Shown here: positions 38,600 through 49,500 of the stretch, piece by piece
Numbering within the stretch: the first letter of the stretch is position 1
Layout: every line of letters begins with the position of its first letter
NCBI GenBank assembly: GCA_965153455.1
Contig: OZ234498.1
Location: 11,346,001 to 11,410,000, forward strand
DNA from: Sphagnum compactum
Lineage: Eukaryota; Bryophyta; Sphagnopsida; Sphagnales
Direction of reading: 5' to 3'
Length of the DNA stretch: 64,000 nucleotides
The notes under the pieces: generated by a model
Database searches by the model: none
Seen by the model: the letters and a program-made list of their open reading frames with translations, nothing else
What the model was told of the DNA's origin: nothing
Position numbers and translations under genes: made by a program

Positions 38600-39330
38600 G
38601 TCAATTGAAATGGGAATGTTTGGGATGTCCTCAACACAATGTGAGCAATTCTAGGTTTGTTCAAGATTTTAACAAACTTTAATTCGTTAAAGTTTGATGA
38701 TCTAGTTACACTAGTGCTCTCCATCATTTAGGCCCATGCAAGATCCATTGACGAAATTCACATTATGATAAGACGATTGACTAAATTGACCCAACAACAA
38801 TAACAACTTTAATTCATTTTGTACATGAAACATGACATGACAACATAGTCATGTATGATGCATTCTTGTGAAATTGGAGCAAAATTGAAATTTGTGATGA
38901 TATAATTTTCATTACATCTTGCATTCGTGAAACAATAGGTGATAAAATTAGTTAGTTTATTGCTAAGGAATGGTTTCACTTAATATTCACTTCCTTAAGT
39001 TCTAGGGTGGTATCAAATTCATTGATGGGACTTTCATATAGATCTGCAAACTTTGGAAGAATAATGCTCGTTATGGTTCATTGAATGTAAAGAAATGTAT
39101 TGTATGAACAACCTAGTGGTCTTGGACCACCATGGTCTTTGACCATTGTAGATTGTTCATTTACTTGACTATTGGGTATGTTGGCTCATTTTATGATGTG
39201 AACATCTTGTGCAAGTTGGACTTTTATACAAATTGGCATTTTTTTTTGGGTACATAAAGATGAGTACTTTGAGTGCTTATTGAGGGACTTATTTCATCAT
39301 AAACTTCCCATCCCACGATTGGTAATGGAA
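38600..39330 (+). pseudogene. Decayed PIF/Harbinger transposase
   Basis: Reading across several stops and frame changes gives, in order, KFDDLVTLVLS (about 38690), KLTQQQ and FILYMKHDM (about 38785-38840), GGIKFIDGTFI (about 39008) and LFIYLTIGYVGSFYDVNIL (about 39153-39209), then YTNWHFFLG. These correspond to the N-terminal helix region and the DDE nuclease of Harbinger transposases, where IDGT and GYPGS-x-D-V-x-I-L are typical. The gene is clearly dead: it has in-frame stops and no intact catalytic frame. Terminal inverted repeats were not found. Confidence 0.65.
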
Positions 39331-42300
39331 AATTGTTTTTCCATGGGTTTATATGTTTTGCACACAAATGTCGTGCATTTAAAACATGAATGATGCATGT
39401 ATAAATAAGATGACATATTTTCATATGGATTTCATTTCATTTCATGCAAATAAGTTCATCTCATGTGGATATTTGCATGAAATAACTTGTAGAAACCAAA
39501 AAATATCCATATACACAAGAATAATATCTTTAGAAGTTGAGTTGTCCATTGCAGCAATTGTAAAACATTTCGCCTTTTACCAAACTTTCTACTAAGACCA
39601 TGATGCTACTAAAGGTAGAAAAGCTCTATCTTCACCTCCAAAACTTGGCAATCTTATGTTCTAATCTGGAGCTTCATAAGAACATGCGATTAAGGCTCCT
39701 CCATTTCTCCCAACACTACTTTTGCCAAAGCTCCTATTGCAATGTTCGAACTTTCCAAACTTTCATCTCTAGTTTGCTTCAACTCCCTAGAAGTCAACAC
39801 TCAAACAACTGGCTCACCTATTGACAAACTCTTGCACTCTCATAATCTTAGTGCCCTCATAAACTCTCACAAATATACGGAAAAATCCAAGTGTTGCTAT
39901 CACAAAAGGCTCTCTCTCGTGTGATGAACAATGATACAATCCTTGTTGAAATGTTTATGTGAGCATGCCCCCCTACCCACATGAACACCAAACTCTTTCA
40001 ACTAAAAACAAAACATGGGACCAAACTAAGTTTAACACTGATTTCACTTTTTAAAAAAAACTAGTTTGGGTCCCTACGATTTTCTTGTTTCTGTTCATCA
40101 CCCCAATTACACCTTTCATCCCCTAAATGGAGGAAATTAACTGACCTCACCCCTAACTCCCTGAGTTTATGGAGAATTTCTTACAAGGTAATTTCATACA
40201 ATTAATCTCAAATGTGCTTATATCCCCCTTATTACATATGTCCCTTGCAATGGCAAATTATCTGAATATTTTGTCCCTCTAGGTAATTTTGATTAAAAAT
40301 CATCAAGAGATTCTTCTCTATAATATTATAGATATCTCCAATTGTTAATTGCATGCACAAAAAGCCAATGTAAACATTTTGAGTTGTAATATTTTCTATG
40401 TTTCAGGTTCTTTGCAAGAATACTTCAATTTTCTTCAATAAATGCTTCAAAGAATTGATTATATGCTTTGATAAAAATAAATTGAATGTTTTAAAAACCT
40501 TGAACTGGGGAACCCCGAGTTCATTTCATGCAAAATCATGCCAATAGAAATAAATGTCTTCCCCCCTTCTTCAACCTTCAAGAAGGTAGACAGTATGGAA
40601 CCACTTTTTCTTTTTCTTTGTTTTTGAGAAAAAGGGATAACACCCAACCAATCCTTTTCTTTTTCCCCCTTTATGAAAGATATGTAAGAGGACAAGGAAA
40701 ATGTATCCAAGACTTGTCCATCCACACTAGATATTGTAACTCTCATAGTTATTGCAGTTAGAGTCAATACTTAATGGGTGTATGTGTGATTCATATGAAT
40801 TAAACCCATTAATATGGTGCTAATTTAATTTAATTTAATTTAATATGGGTCCTAGTTTAGTACTTAATATGGTGCTAATTTTTCCCTTTCTTCATTGGAA
40901 ATGTAATATATATATATATATATTCCTAATTGTGTTCAACACCCTTTTTGGCCTAGGCTACCTTGAGTGTGTTTTGAAATTTATATTACTTGGAAGAAGT
41001 ATGTGAAGATAAACACACAACCCATTAAAGGAAGGCTACTTACATTACAGAACAAACACAAAAGGGTTTTACAAAACCCTAAAATGATCAACAAGAATTT
41101 TGCTAGTTTCTAAATCCCAATTTTGCAGCATCATTTTTCACATCAGTTGTAAGCTATTTTCATTCTAGTGGGGCTTCACCTTTTCCAGTTCTAAATGAAG
41201 ACCCCAGAAATTGGCCCTTTTCATTGATACTCTCCCTTTATTTTTGCTTAGTAGTTGTTTTGGCTGCCCTTTTTTGCTTTGACAGATAAGCCAACTTTTT
41301 AAAAGCTATTTTCTTTTTTTGCTATGGGTTTTAAAAATTCTTTTTCCTTTTTGGTAATATAAAGTTCTCTTTCTTTTTTCAGAATTCCAAAAAACCCTTT
41401 GAATTCTTTATCAAAAAAAGGCCTCCATGACAATTGTGTCTTAAACATGATTAATTGGTGTTAATTGGAATTAGCAAAGTACCTATAAATTTTCAGTGAA
41501 GAAATCATTCAATATTCAAGAAGTTTTGCACCGCAAGTCCAAATGCCATGAAACCAAGGCGATGCACCCATCCTCCTCCTCCTCGAGAGCTTTCCAAAGA
41601 GACCAAGAACATGATCTAGAAGCATCCCAGTTTGGTGGATCTCATAAGGTACAAACAAAAGAAACAAACCACCTTGCTTCATAGATAGATGGGCTTGACA
41701 CATTAATTAATTAAATTTGAAGATTTCGTGTCAAAGAACAAAAATGCTGAACATTCCAGAATATTATGTATATTTTACTTCACAAAAAAATTTCCTTAAA
41801 TTTTTATTTTGGGGTATGTTTCAACATTTCTACAAAATAATATAATTAGTGTTGAAGTTGCCAAGGTACTATGATAATGTGTCCAAACTCTTCCAGTACA
41901 AATCATTTAGATATCTACATGTGTGAACCCTCTTACTCTTCATGGTATTGGAGCATCTCCACCCATACCCTTATTTGGGCCTTTACCAAAGTTTCACGAA
42001 ACGGTACCCGATTTCATCCACTTTACGGATACACTCACCTTGGGGATGAAACAAGGGATTAGAGGACAAAACTAGGGCCCAATGACAAGGTGACTTCAAC
42101 CCTATTGTGTAAGTTTTTCTTTTCTATAGTTTGCGGACAATTGAAATCGTGGGCCATTCATGATTCAATTTCACAATGTGCAGTGACAATTACTCAAAAA
42201 GAACCAGAATCGCTGGAACAAGGCAGCTCCAGAATGCATAGGGAAACCACATTACACACATATGGATGCACCTTTGGATGTGTAATGCCAATACCGAAGA

Positions 42301-42700
42301 TCCAACAAATATTGCATCTTCACACAACCTGAACAAAACTAGTTAACATTAGATTGAAAGAGAGCAAACAATTGCCTTTGCGGAATTAGCATATTAAATT
42401 CCGCATTTGATGGCATTATCCATGACTTAAATTTTTTTTTAGGGTTGTTATTTACCCATGCCCAAAAAAATTCATAATCGACAGACACATTCTACAAGTG
42501 TATGATCATCACCGGAAGATTATGTCTTATAATGTGTCCCAAGATTAACCTGCATGCTCTCACAGGTTACACACCAGGGGTGAACCAGCACCCATGTTGG
42601 TTAGTGCCTTCACCTTGTCCCTGAGTGAGGAGGCCTCCCATAAAGTGGCCACAGAAATCCCCCAAAATGTTAGATTTTAACTCAGAGACTTGATTTAGTC
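39331..42700. other. Intergenic, no gene recognised
   Basis: AT-rich with simple repeats: (AATTT)n near 40820-40842 and (TA)n near 40908-40922. Frames at 40459-40767 (-), 41496-41684 (+) and 42090-42332 (+) lack any recognisable domain. Confidence 0.55.
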
Positions 42701-42806
42701 TACTCTAGTCAAGTACCTGCCAAGTATCACAAGAAAAATTTGAATTAAAAAAAAAAAAAAAAACCAGTGGTTGGGCTTTAAGCTGGGCAAGGCCCTTGGG
42801 GCTAGG

Positions 42807-42870
42807 GGCGTTCCTGAAATAATGGGCCCTCGGACTCCGGCCCTTGGGGCCCATTATTTTGGGAACGTCC
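42807..42870. other. Inverted repeat that would fold into a 24-bp RNA hairpin
   Basis: The left arm, about 42806-42829 (starting GGGCGTTCCTG, ending ATAATGGGCCC), faces the right arm at about 42847-42870 (starting GGGCCCATTATTTT, ending GGGAACGTCC) across a 17-base loop. In RNA the 24 positions can all pair, three of them as G-U. It is a sharp GC-rich island following a poly-A run, about 700 bases upstream of the H+-ATPase start. It could be part of a small retroposed element, a microRNA-like precursor or simply a palindrome. Confidence 0.6.
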
Positions 42871-42921
42871 AGGGCCTGTGGCGTTAACCCTACAGTTAAG
42901 TTAACCAGGAACCATATATAC

Positions 42922-42963
42922 CCGGAATATGGCGGTCTGTTATATCCGGAACATGGCGGCCTG
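42922..42963. repeat. CCGGAA(T/C)ATGGCGG(T/C)CTG repeated at 24-base spacing
   Basis: Two 18-base copies, at 42922-42939 and 42946-42963, differ only by two T/C changes. They lie about 600 bases upstream of the H+-ATPase start, in its presumed promoter. Function is unknown; they could be paired protein-binding sites or a small duplication. Confidence 0.7.
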
Positions 42964-43560
42964 AGGAGTTGCTTCACTGCTGTTTTTGTTAGGCTACTAT
43001 CATCCCATTCGCCAGCGCCGACGGTGGTGGTGGAGACTCCCGTTGCAGCTCCAATTCTCAACTCTGCCTTTTGCCCCTGGCAACTTGGATGAGCCAGCGA
43101 GCCAGCGCGCGAGGCGGTCGAGACAGACAAACACACAAAAAACAGACTACGTTGTTCACGATTTGCGCCAAGAGATTGCGGAAATCGCGGGTTGAAAAAT
43201 GTAGCGCGGGGGGAAGAAACAGCCGTAGGATGAAACACCAAGGCAAGAAAGCGAATGTTACCCAAGGAGAAAGTGATCCGTTTGATGCAATGCCGCCAGT
43301 GGCGTGATCGAAGTTCCCGAGGTTGATCGGGAGGGCTGGGCGGAATAAAAAGCAGCCAGAGAAGGAACAAGCACACACGGAGCACTACATAGGTACCAAC
43401 GTTGTTGCCTTATTATTCCGGCTGCTGTTTCTTCAATAAAGCTTGCACATGAAGTGAGTGAGTGAGTGAGTGAGTGAGTGATTATGAGTGTTGTGGTGTA
43501 GTTGCAGCAAGAGAGAGCAGCGTCGCTTATTGATTCGCAGCTCTCCTCTGGCTGGCTGCA
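42964..43560 (+). promoter_or_regulatory. Probable promoter and leader of the H+-ATPase, with two uORFs
   Basis: A GC-rich, CpG-containing region ends in a (GTGA)n microsatellite at 43453-43481. Two short upstream ORFs precede the start at 43561: ATG-AAG-TGA at 43449-43457 and a five-codon frame at 43484-43501 (MSVVV). Upstream ORFs in proton-pump leaders are known from tobacco PMA genes, where they reduce translation. The transcription start is not visible, so whether these lie in the mRNA is inferred. Confidence 0.45.
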
Positions 43561-46500
43561 ATGGCGGTGGGGGCGGCCGCGGCCAACAACAACAACAACA
43601 ACGTCGATGCATCCAACAAGGCCGAGCTTCCCAGCTTGCAAGATCTTAACAACGAGACCGTGGATTTGGTAATAACATGTTTTCATTGTTTCTTTTTTCA
43701 TGTTGCTGCAATGAGCAAGATGATTACTAGTTGCTTAGTTTCTTTACAGCTTCGTTTGATACTTGCAAGATCTCAGCAACGAGACCGTGGATTTAGCATT
43801 AACGTGTTTTCGTTGTTTCTTTTTTCATGTTGCTGCAATGAATAAGACGATTCCAAGTTGCTTAGCTTCTTTACAGCCTCCAACGTTTGTTGCTTGTTGC
43901 TGCTGCTGGTGGTGGATTTTCTCGTTTACGTCCTGTTTCTGTATGCATGCAATGAAGATTAGTAGAGGAAAGTGCGTGCACGGTTGCTGTCTCATACTTT
44001 GTCGTTCAGTCGTATGTGAACCTCCGTCTTCGTGACCGTAGAAAATACTTGAGAGAATATCCGTAGTCTACCTGAGGGAAAGTTGGATTTCAGCAAGAAT
44101 AGGCGTATGATCTTCAACTGTGTCTTTCACTCACTGCAACTGTAGATTCTGTCAGCCCGCTTGTTTTGGCCATGAGATGGGCTCATGACGAGAGAGAAGG
44201 GAGAGAAAGAGGGAGAAGACGTTGAGAGAGGGGAGTCTTGGTGTGAGTGTTTCCATGAGTTATAACGAGAGGTTTGCACATGAGAAATGTTCGAGGGTGC
44301 CGCCTCTTGCCGCGTCGTTCCTGAAGATGCAAGCTTCAATGGAGGCTGAGAAAAGCAGAACTGAAGGATACAAAGCAGAGTAGAAAAGAAAGAATTGCTG
44401 AATTGATGACTGCAAGTCTTTGTGCAGGGAGAGTACGAATCCACTGAATCTCGAAAACCAGTATGCACTGTCAGCAACGAAAACAGAAACATAAAGAGAG
44501 AAAGAGACAGAACGATATGAGCAAAGCAAGTAGAAGAAATGCTGGCCGTCTTTAAGCTCAGAGAGCCAACACAACACACTAGCAGTTTAGAAAGAAAGGT
44601 TGCAAGAAGTGATTTAGAGAGAAAGGGAGAGGAGAAGGCACGTGTATATTGCACTTTGATATCAACCTTCGCTTGTGAATGGGAAGCAGGAAAATATCCC
44701 TATCGAGGAGGTGTTTGCACAGCTGAGGTGTACGAAGGAGGGTCTTACCACAGATGAGGGAAACAATCGCCTTGCAATCTTTGGTTCGAACAAGCTTGAG
44801 GAGAAATCGGTACAAATTCACCAACCATAAATTCCTTTCTCCTTTCTTTGTCCTGTTTTAGAGACAGCAACATACATACAGATAGATGGCAGCAGCCTAC
44901 AGGGATCATCCAAAAGCTCCAGGCTGATCCCAGAGCCGATTCAAACATTTCCTTTGTAATTTCACCACATTGAGAAATTAGTTTTCAATAGTTTGATCTA
45001 GATTAACAGAAAGCTTGAATTCTTTGTCTTGGATGGTTTTTTCTTCCTGTATCAATGGAGGTACAGTGTGTAGCCTTGGTCTTTTTTCCCCCCGAAATAG
45101 TGGATTATCTTAAATCCCAAGTCATTGTTTCTGATTGTTTGGGAAAGCACAGGTCTTGGGATGATGATTTTCTGGATCAGGCTTCTGTGCTGACTTCTTG
45201 GCTATTGTCAACCTATGTCATTGTTGTGCAGGAAAATAAGTTCCTTAAGTTTCTGGGTTTTATGTGGAACCCATTGTCATGGGTCATGGAGGCTGCTGCA
45301 TTGATGGCTATTGTGTTGGCCAATGGACAAGTATGCTTAAATCTGTAATTTGCTTTGTTGATCTCTGCTTTGCTATATTGTTTTTGCTTTGTTCATTTTT
45401 AATTTGTGTTTTCCCTTGTCCTCTGCATTTTGGCTCTGATTGTGAAACACATCTGCAGGGCATGCCACCAGATTGGGAAGATTTCCTGGGTATTATGGTT
45501 TTGCTGCTTGTGAACTCTACTATAAGTTTTATAGAGGAGAACAATGCTGGCAATGCTGCAGCTGCCCTCATGGCTCATCTTGCACCAAAGACCAAGGTCT
45601 GTCCTCAACACCTATTGATTCAATCTCTCAATGCTGTTGCTCAAGCAAATTTGTCCTTTCTCCAGCATGGCAAGAACTCTCCATAAGCTATGGTGACAAG
45701 TTCTTTTGCTTCTGGGATGAATCATGGCTTCAAGTAGTTGGAAGATTCCGATGCCTGGAAGTGACAGAGTGCAGTTGTTGAGTATGCTATTTAAAACCTC
45801 TTATGAACTTACAAATATTCCATCAGAGTCTACCTGTCTTTCTTCTCTCACACCACAGTGAGTCTAATTCTACCTTTAACTTTCTTTGTGCTGTCAGGTG
45901 CTGCGTGATGGGACCTGGTCTGAGCAGGATGCTGTGATCCTGGTGCCTGGAGATATCATCAGCATAAAGCTGGGTGACATCGTCCCTGCTGATGCTCGCC
46001 TTCTCAATGGAGATCCTTTAAAAATTGACCAGGTGCTACACAAATATTTGTAATCAATGTAGACTTGCTCAGAATTGAAGGTTTCTGCTTGTACACTGTA
46101 GAAGCATCCTTGAACTGAACCTGTGATACTAACATGATGAGAAACTGATAGCCTGCTGGAGTTTTCTTTAAATCTGGACTAGACTGAACAGCCCACCAAG
46201 CAACTTTGTTTTGTCACAGTTCATGCAACCTTTTGGAATCCCAAATTCTAGAGGAAAGATGCAGATTGTCAGTTTTTCTCACATAATCCGGTTTGCTGAT
46301 GGTCTTTGGTTGGCCAGTCTGCATTGACTGGGGAGTCAATGCCAGCCACGAAGAAGCCAGGAGATGAGGTGTTTTCTGGATCTACATGTAAGCAAGGGGA
46401 GATAGACGCTGTTGTCATTGCCACTGGTGTGCACACCTTTTTTGGAAAGGCTGCTCACTTGGTTGATTCCACAAACAATGTGGGCCATTTCCAAAAGGTT

Positions 46501-49500
46501 CTCCCAATCTGCGTGCCACTTCTTCTGATATTCTTCTTGTCTCCATTGGCATGCTCCCCCCGTCTTCCTCTTCTTCTATCTTAGACACATCAAATGTGAC
46601 AAACAAGATTTTTTTGGGAATTTGCAGGTACTTACAGCAATTGGTAATTTCTGCATCATTTCCATTGCAATAGGCATCGTTATCGAAATTATTGTCATGT
46701 ACCCCATCCAGCATCGCCCATACCGTCAGGGAATCAACAACCTATTGGTATTGCTCATTGGTGGCATCCCTATTGCCATGCCCACAGTTCTGTCTGTCAC
46801 CATGGCCATTGGTTCCCACCGACTTTCACAACAGGTTCTTCATTTCTTCTCCTGTTTTTCATCATTTGTACCTCTGTTATGTCATCATGTTGGTATGTCT
46901 ATACATTGACAAGGGTATCTAACCCTTGCTGATTATAGGGCTGGTATTGTTCAAGTGATCATGAAACTATTTGCTTGAACACAGGGTGCTATTACGAAGC
47001 GCATGACTGCCATTGAGGAGATGGCTGGAATGGATGTGCTCTGCAGCGACAAGACAGGGACACTTACCTTGAACAAGCTTACAGTTGATAAAAATCTTGT
47101 TGAGGTAAATTAAACAATTAATCCAATCCAATTGTTGATTGAGATTCAGATACAGATATCAGATATCAGATTGAGATTGGATACAGAAAGCACTAATCCA
47201 CTATCCAAAATGCTTGCAATCCAAAGGTCATCTTTTGCAAGATTAGTATAGTGCCAGCACTGGCTCTCTTCTTGATTAACTTTCCAGAAGCAATGTAAAT
47301 GGTATGTGTGCTGAGTCTGTTCTCAGTGTTTACAATATTTTCTGAACTTGGCTGTGACAATGGATTGCAGGTATTTGCAAAGGGGGTTGACAAGGAGTTG
47401 GTGTGCTTGCTAGCAGCTAGAGCATCCAGGCTTGAAAATCAGGATGCCATTGACACGGCCATTGTTGGAATGCTGGCTGATCCCAAGGAGGTAAGAGCTT
47501 AACACCCAGTGGAGCAGATGGAGTAGAGAAGGAACTATCTGACTTTTTAAAATTGTAGTTTCTGCAAAAGATTATACTATGAAGGTTATGAATGTGTGAT
47601 GATTTGCAGGCACGTGCAAACATAACAGAGCTTCATTTCCTCCCATTCAACCCAGTGGACAAGCGGACAGCTCTTACTTACATTGATGGTGCTGATGGAA
47701 AGTGGTATCGTGCAAGTAAAGGTGCTCCTGAGCAGGTGCTGCTATGTCTCCCATGTCCATGGAACATCCAACACCTCTTGCCTGCTGTGCAGCAGCTTCC
47801 AATCTTGCATTTCTTTGAATGGTTTTTGCTGGTTTCTACACTAAAAACAGAACATAGAGACAAAAATTTAGCTGTTCATTGAACAAACCCTTCTGTATGG
47901 GCTTTGATGTGCTATTGTTTCTTGTGCACCCAGATAGTTGACTATCACATGATAATAGTCCATTCACATCACCCTGTCAGGAAAGGTTGGTGTGAAGTAG
48001 ATGTTTGTAGTCCAATCATTGAACTGTCCTTCACCCCTCATTACAAAGCCATGATATGGAGTTTAGCTAATAAAGGTATTGACTTCAAAGAGAAAACCCT
48101 TATCTAGTGCAATCTCTCCTGGTTTGATTGATACAGACTGTCAGTTGGCCATTGCTCCTGGATTTGCAGATATTGGATTTAGCTGTCAACAAAGCAGAGA
48201 TTGCTGTGAGGGTACATTCTGTAATTGACAAATTTGCAGAGCGAGGACTTCGGTCCTTGGCTGTTGCCCGGCAGGCAAGTGCTCTTGATGCTCCATTTTT
48301 GTTTTAGGCTAATGACTGTTAAGTAGTTTTTTGTAGTACATTTTGTAGCTATCTACACCATGGTTCTCAATTCTTGGGCTACACAAAGGCCAGAGCTTAT
48401 GGTTTTTTGTATGCATCACTTTCATCTTCCTGCCTCAACAGGCAGGTTGAAACTTGAATACTCTTGCAAAATTTAACTCAAATGAGATAGAGAGTAAAGA
48501 CAAATTTGATTCAACATATGGAGTGTGTATCTCATATTTGGGAGCAATGTACAGTTTGGATGGAGAAGGCTTCCTGGTTCCAAACTTCTTCACTAATTGA
48601 TTGATTCAAACATTGATAACTGGTCACATAATAGGAGATCTTGAAGTAGTAGAACCATCCTCCCTGGAAACCGCAATTGTGTTTAGGATCTGAATTAGTG
48701 TATTTGTAAACACTGCAGGAAGTTCCAGAGCAAAGCAAAGAAAGTGCAGGAGGTCCTTGGGAATTCTGTGGGTTGTTACCTCTCTTTGACCCACCTCGCC
48801 ATGACAGTGCTGAGACCATCCGCCGTGCCCTTAACCTTGGAGTGAATGTCAAAATGATTACAGGTACTTGGGAGGCTTGTGATGTGAACATTCCCTGTTG
48901 TGCTAGTGTGCCTACATCGTATGTAGGTACTTTGGTTCGTCTAACTCAGTGTGGGTATGCTTAACTTTGGATTATGTGAACATGTAAACTCATGGTGTGA
49001 AGGAACCATTTTACAGGTGACCAACTGGCAATTGGAAAGGAGACAGGCCGTCGTCTTGGGATGGGTACCAACATGTACCCCTCATCCTCTCTGCTGGGAC
49101 AGCACAAGGATGAAAGTCTTGCTGCGTTACCTATTGATGAGCTCATTGAGAAGGCAGATGGTTTTGCTGGTGTCTTTCCAGGTCATTATCTTTTCTGAGG
49201 TTCATCTTTCATTTTTGATCCAGCTGGAGTGATCCTACATGTTCTTCAGGTCCATGGGTTGGTTTCTTGTATTTCTGCACATGTGATGTTTATTTGTTCC
49301 ACCATTTTTGATGGGTTTTTTCTTTTTCTGAAATAGGCTACTGTTGTTCAGTACAAGCAAGCAGGTCAGAGTGAGACCAAATTGATCTATTTCTTGTAAA
49401 GTGGGACATGCCTGTCTTTCCTCTAGCCATAATCAGGTAGGTCTAATTAGTAATGCAATGGTAGATATGCAGAGTGCTGGCATTCAGCATGTTGTTGGAT

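Noticed and set aside
42705-43385. 226-codon minus-strand open frame
   Set aside because: It starts at GTG, is antisense to the proton-pump promoter and leader, ends over a poly-A run read as Phe, and has no recognisable domain. GC-rich sequence is simply poor in stops.
44127-44654. 175-codon minus-strand frame
   Set aside because: It lies inside intron 1 of the H+-ATPase, is Ser/Phe/Leu-rich low complexity and has no family.
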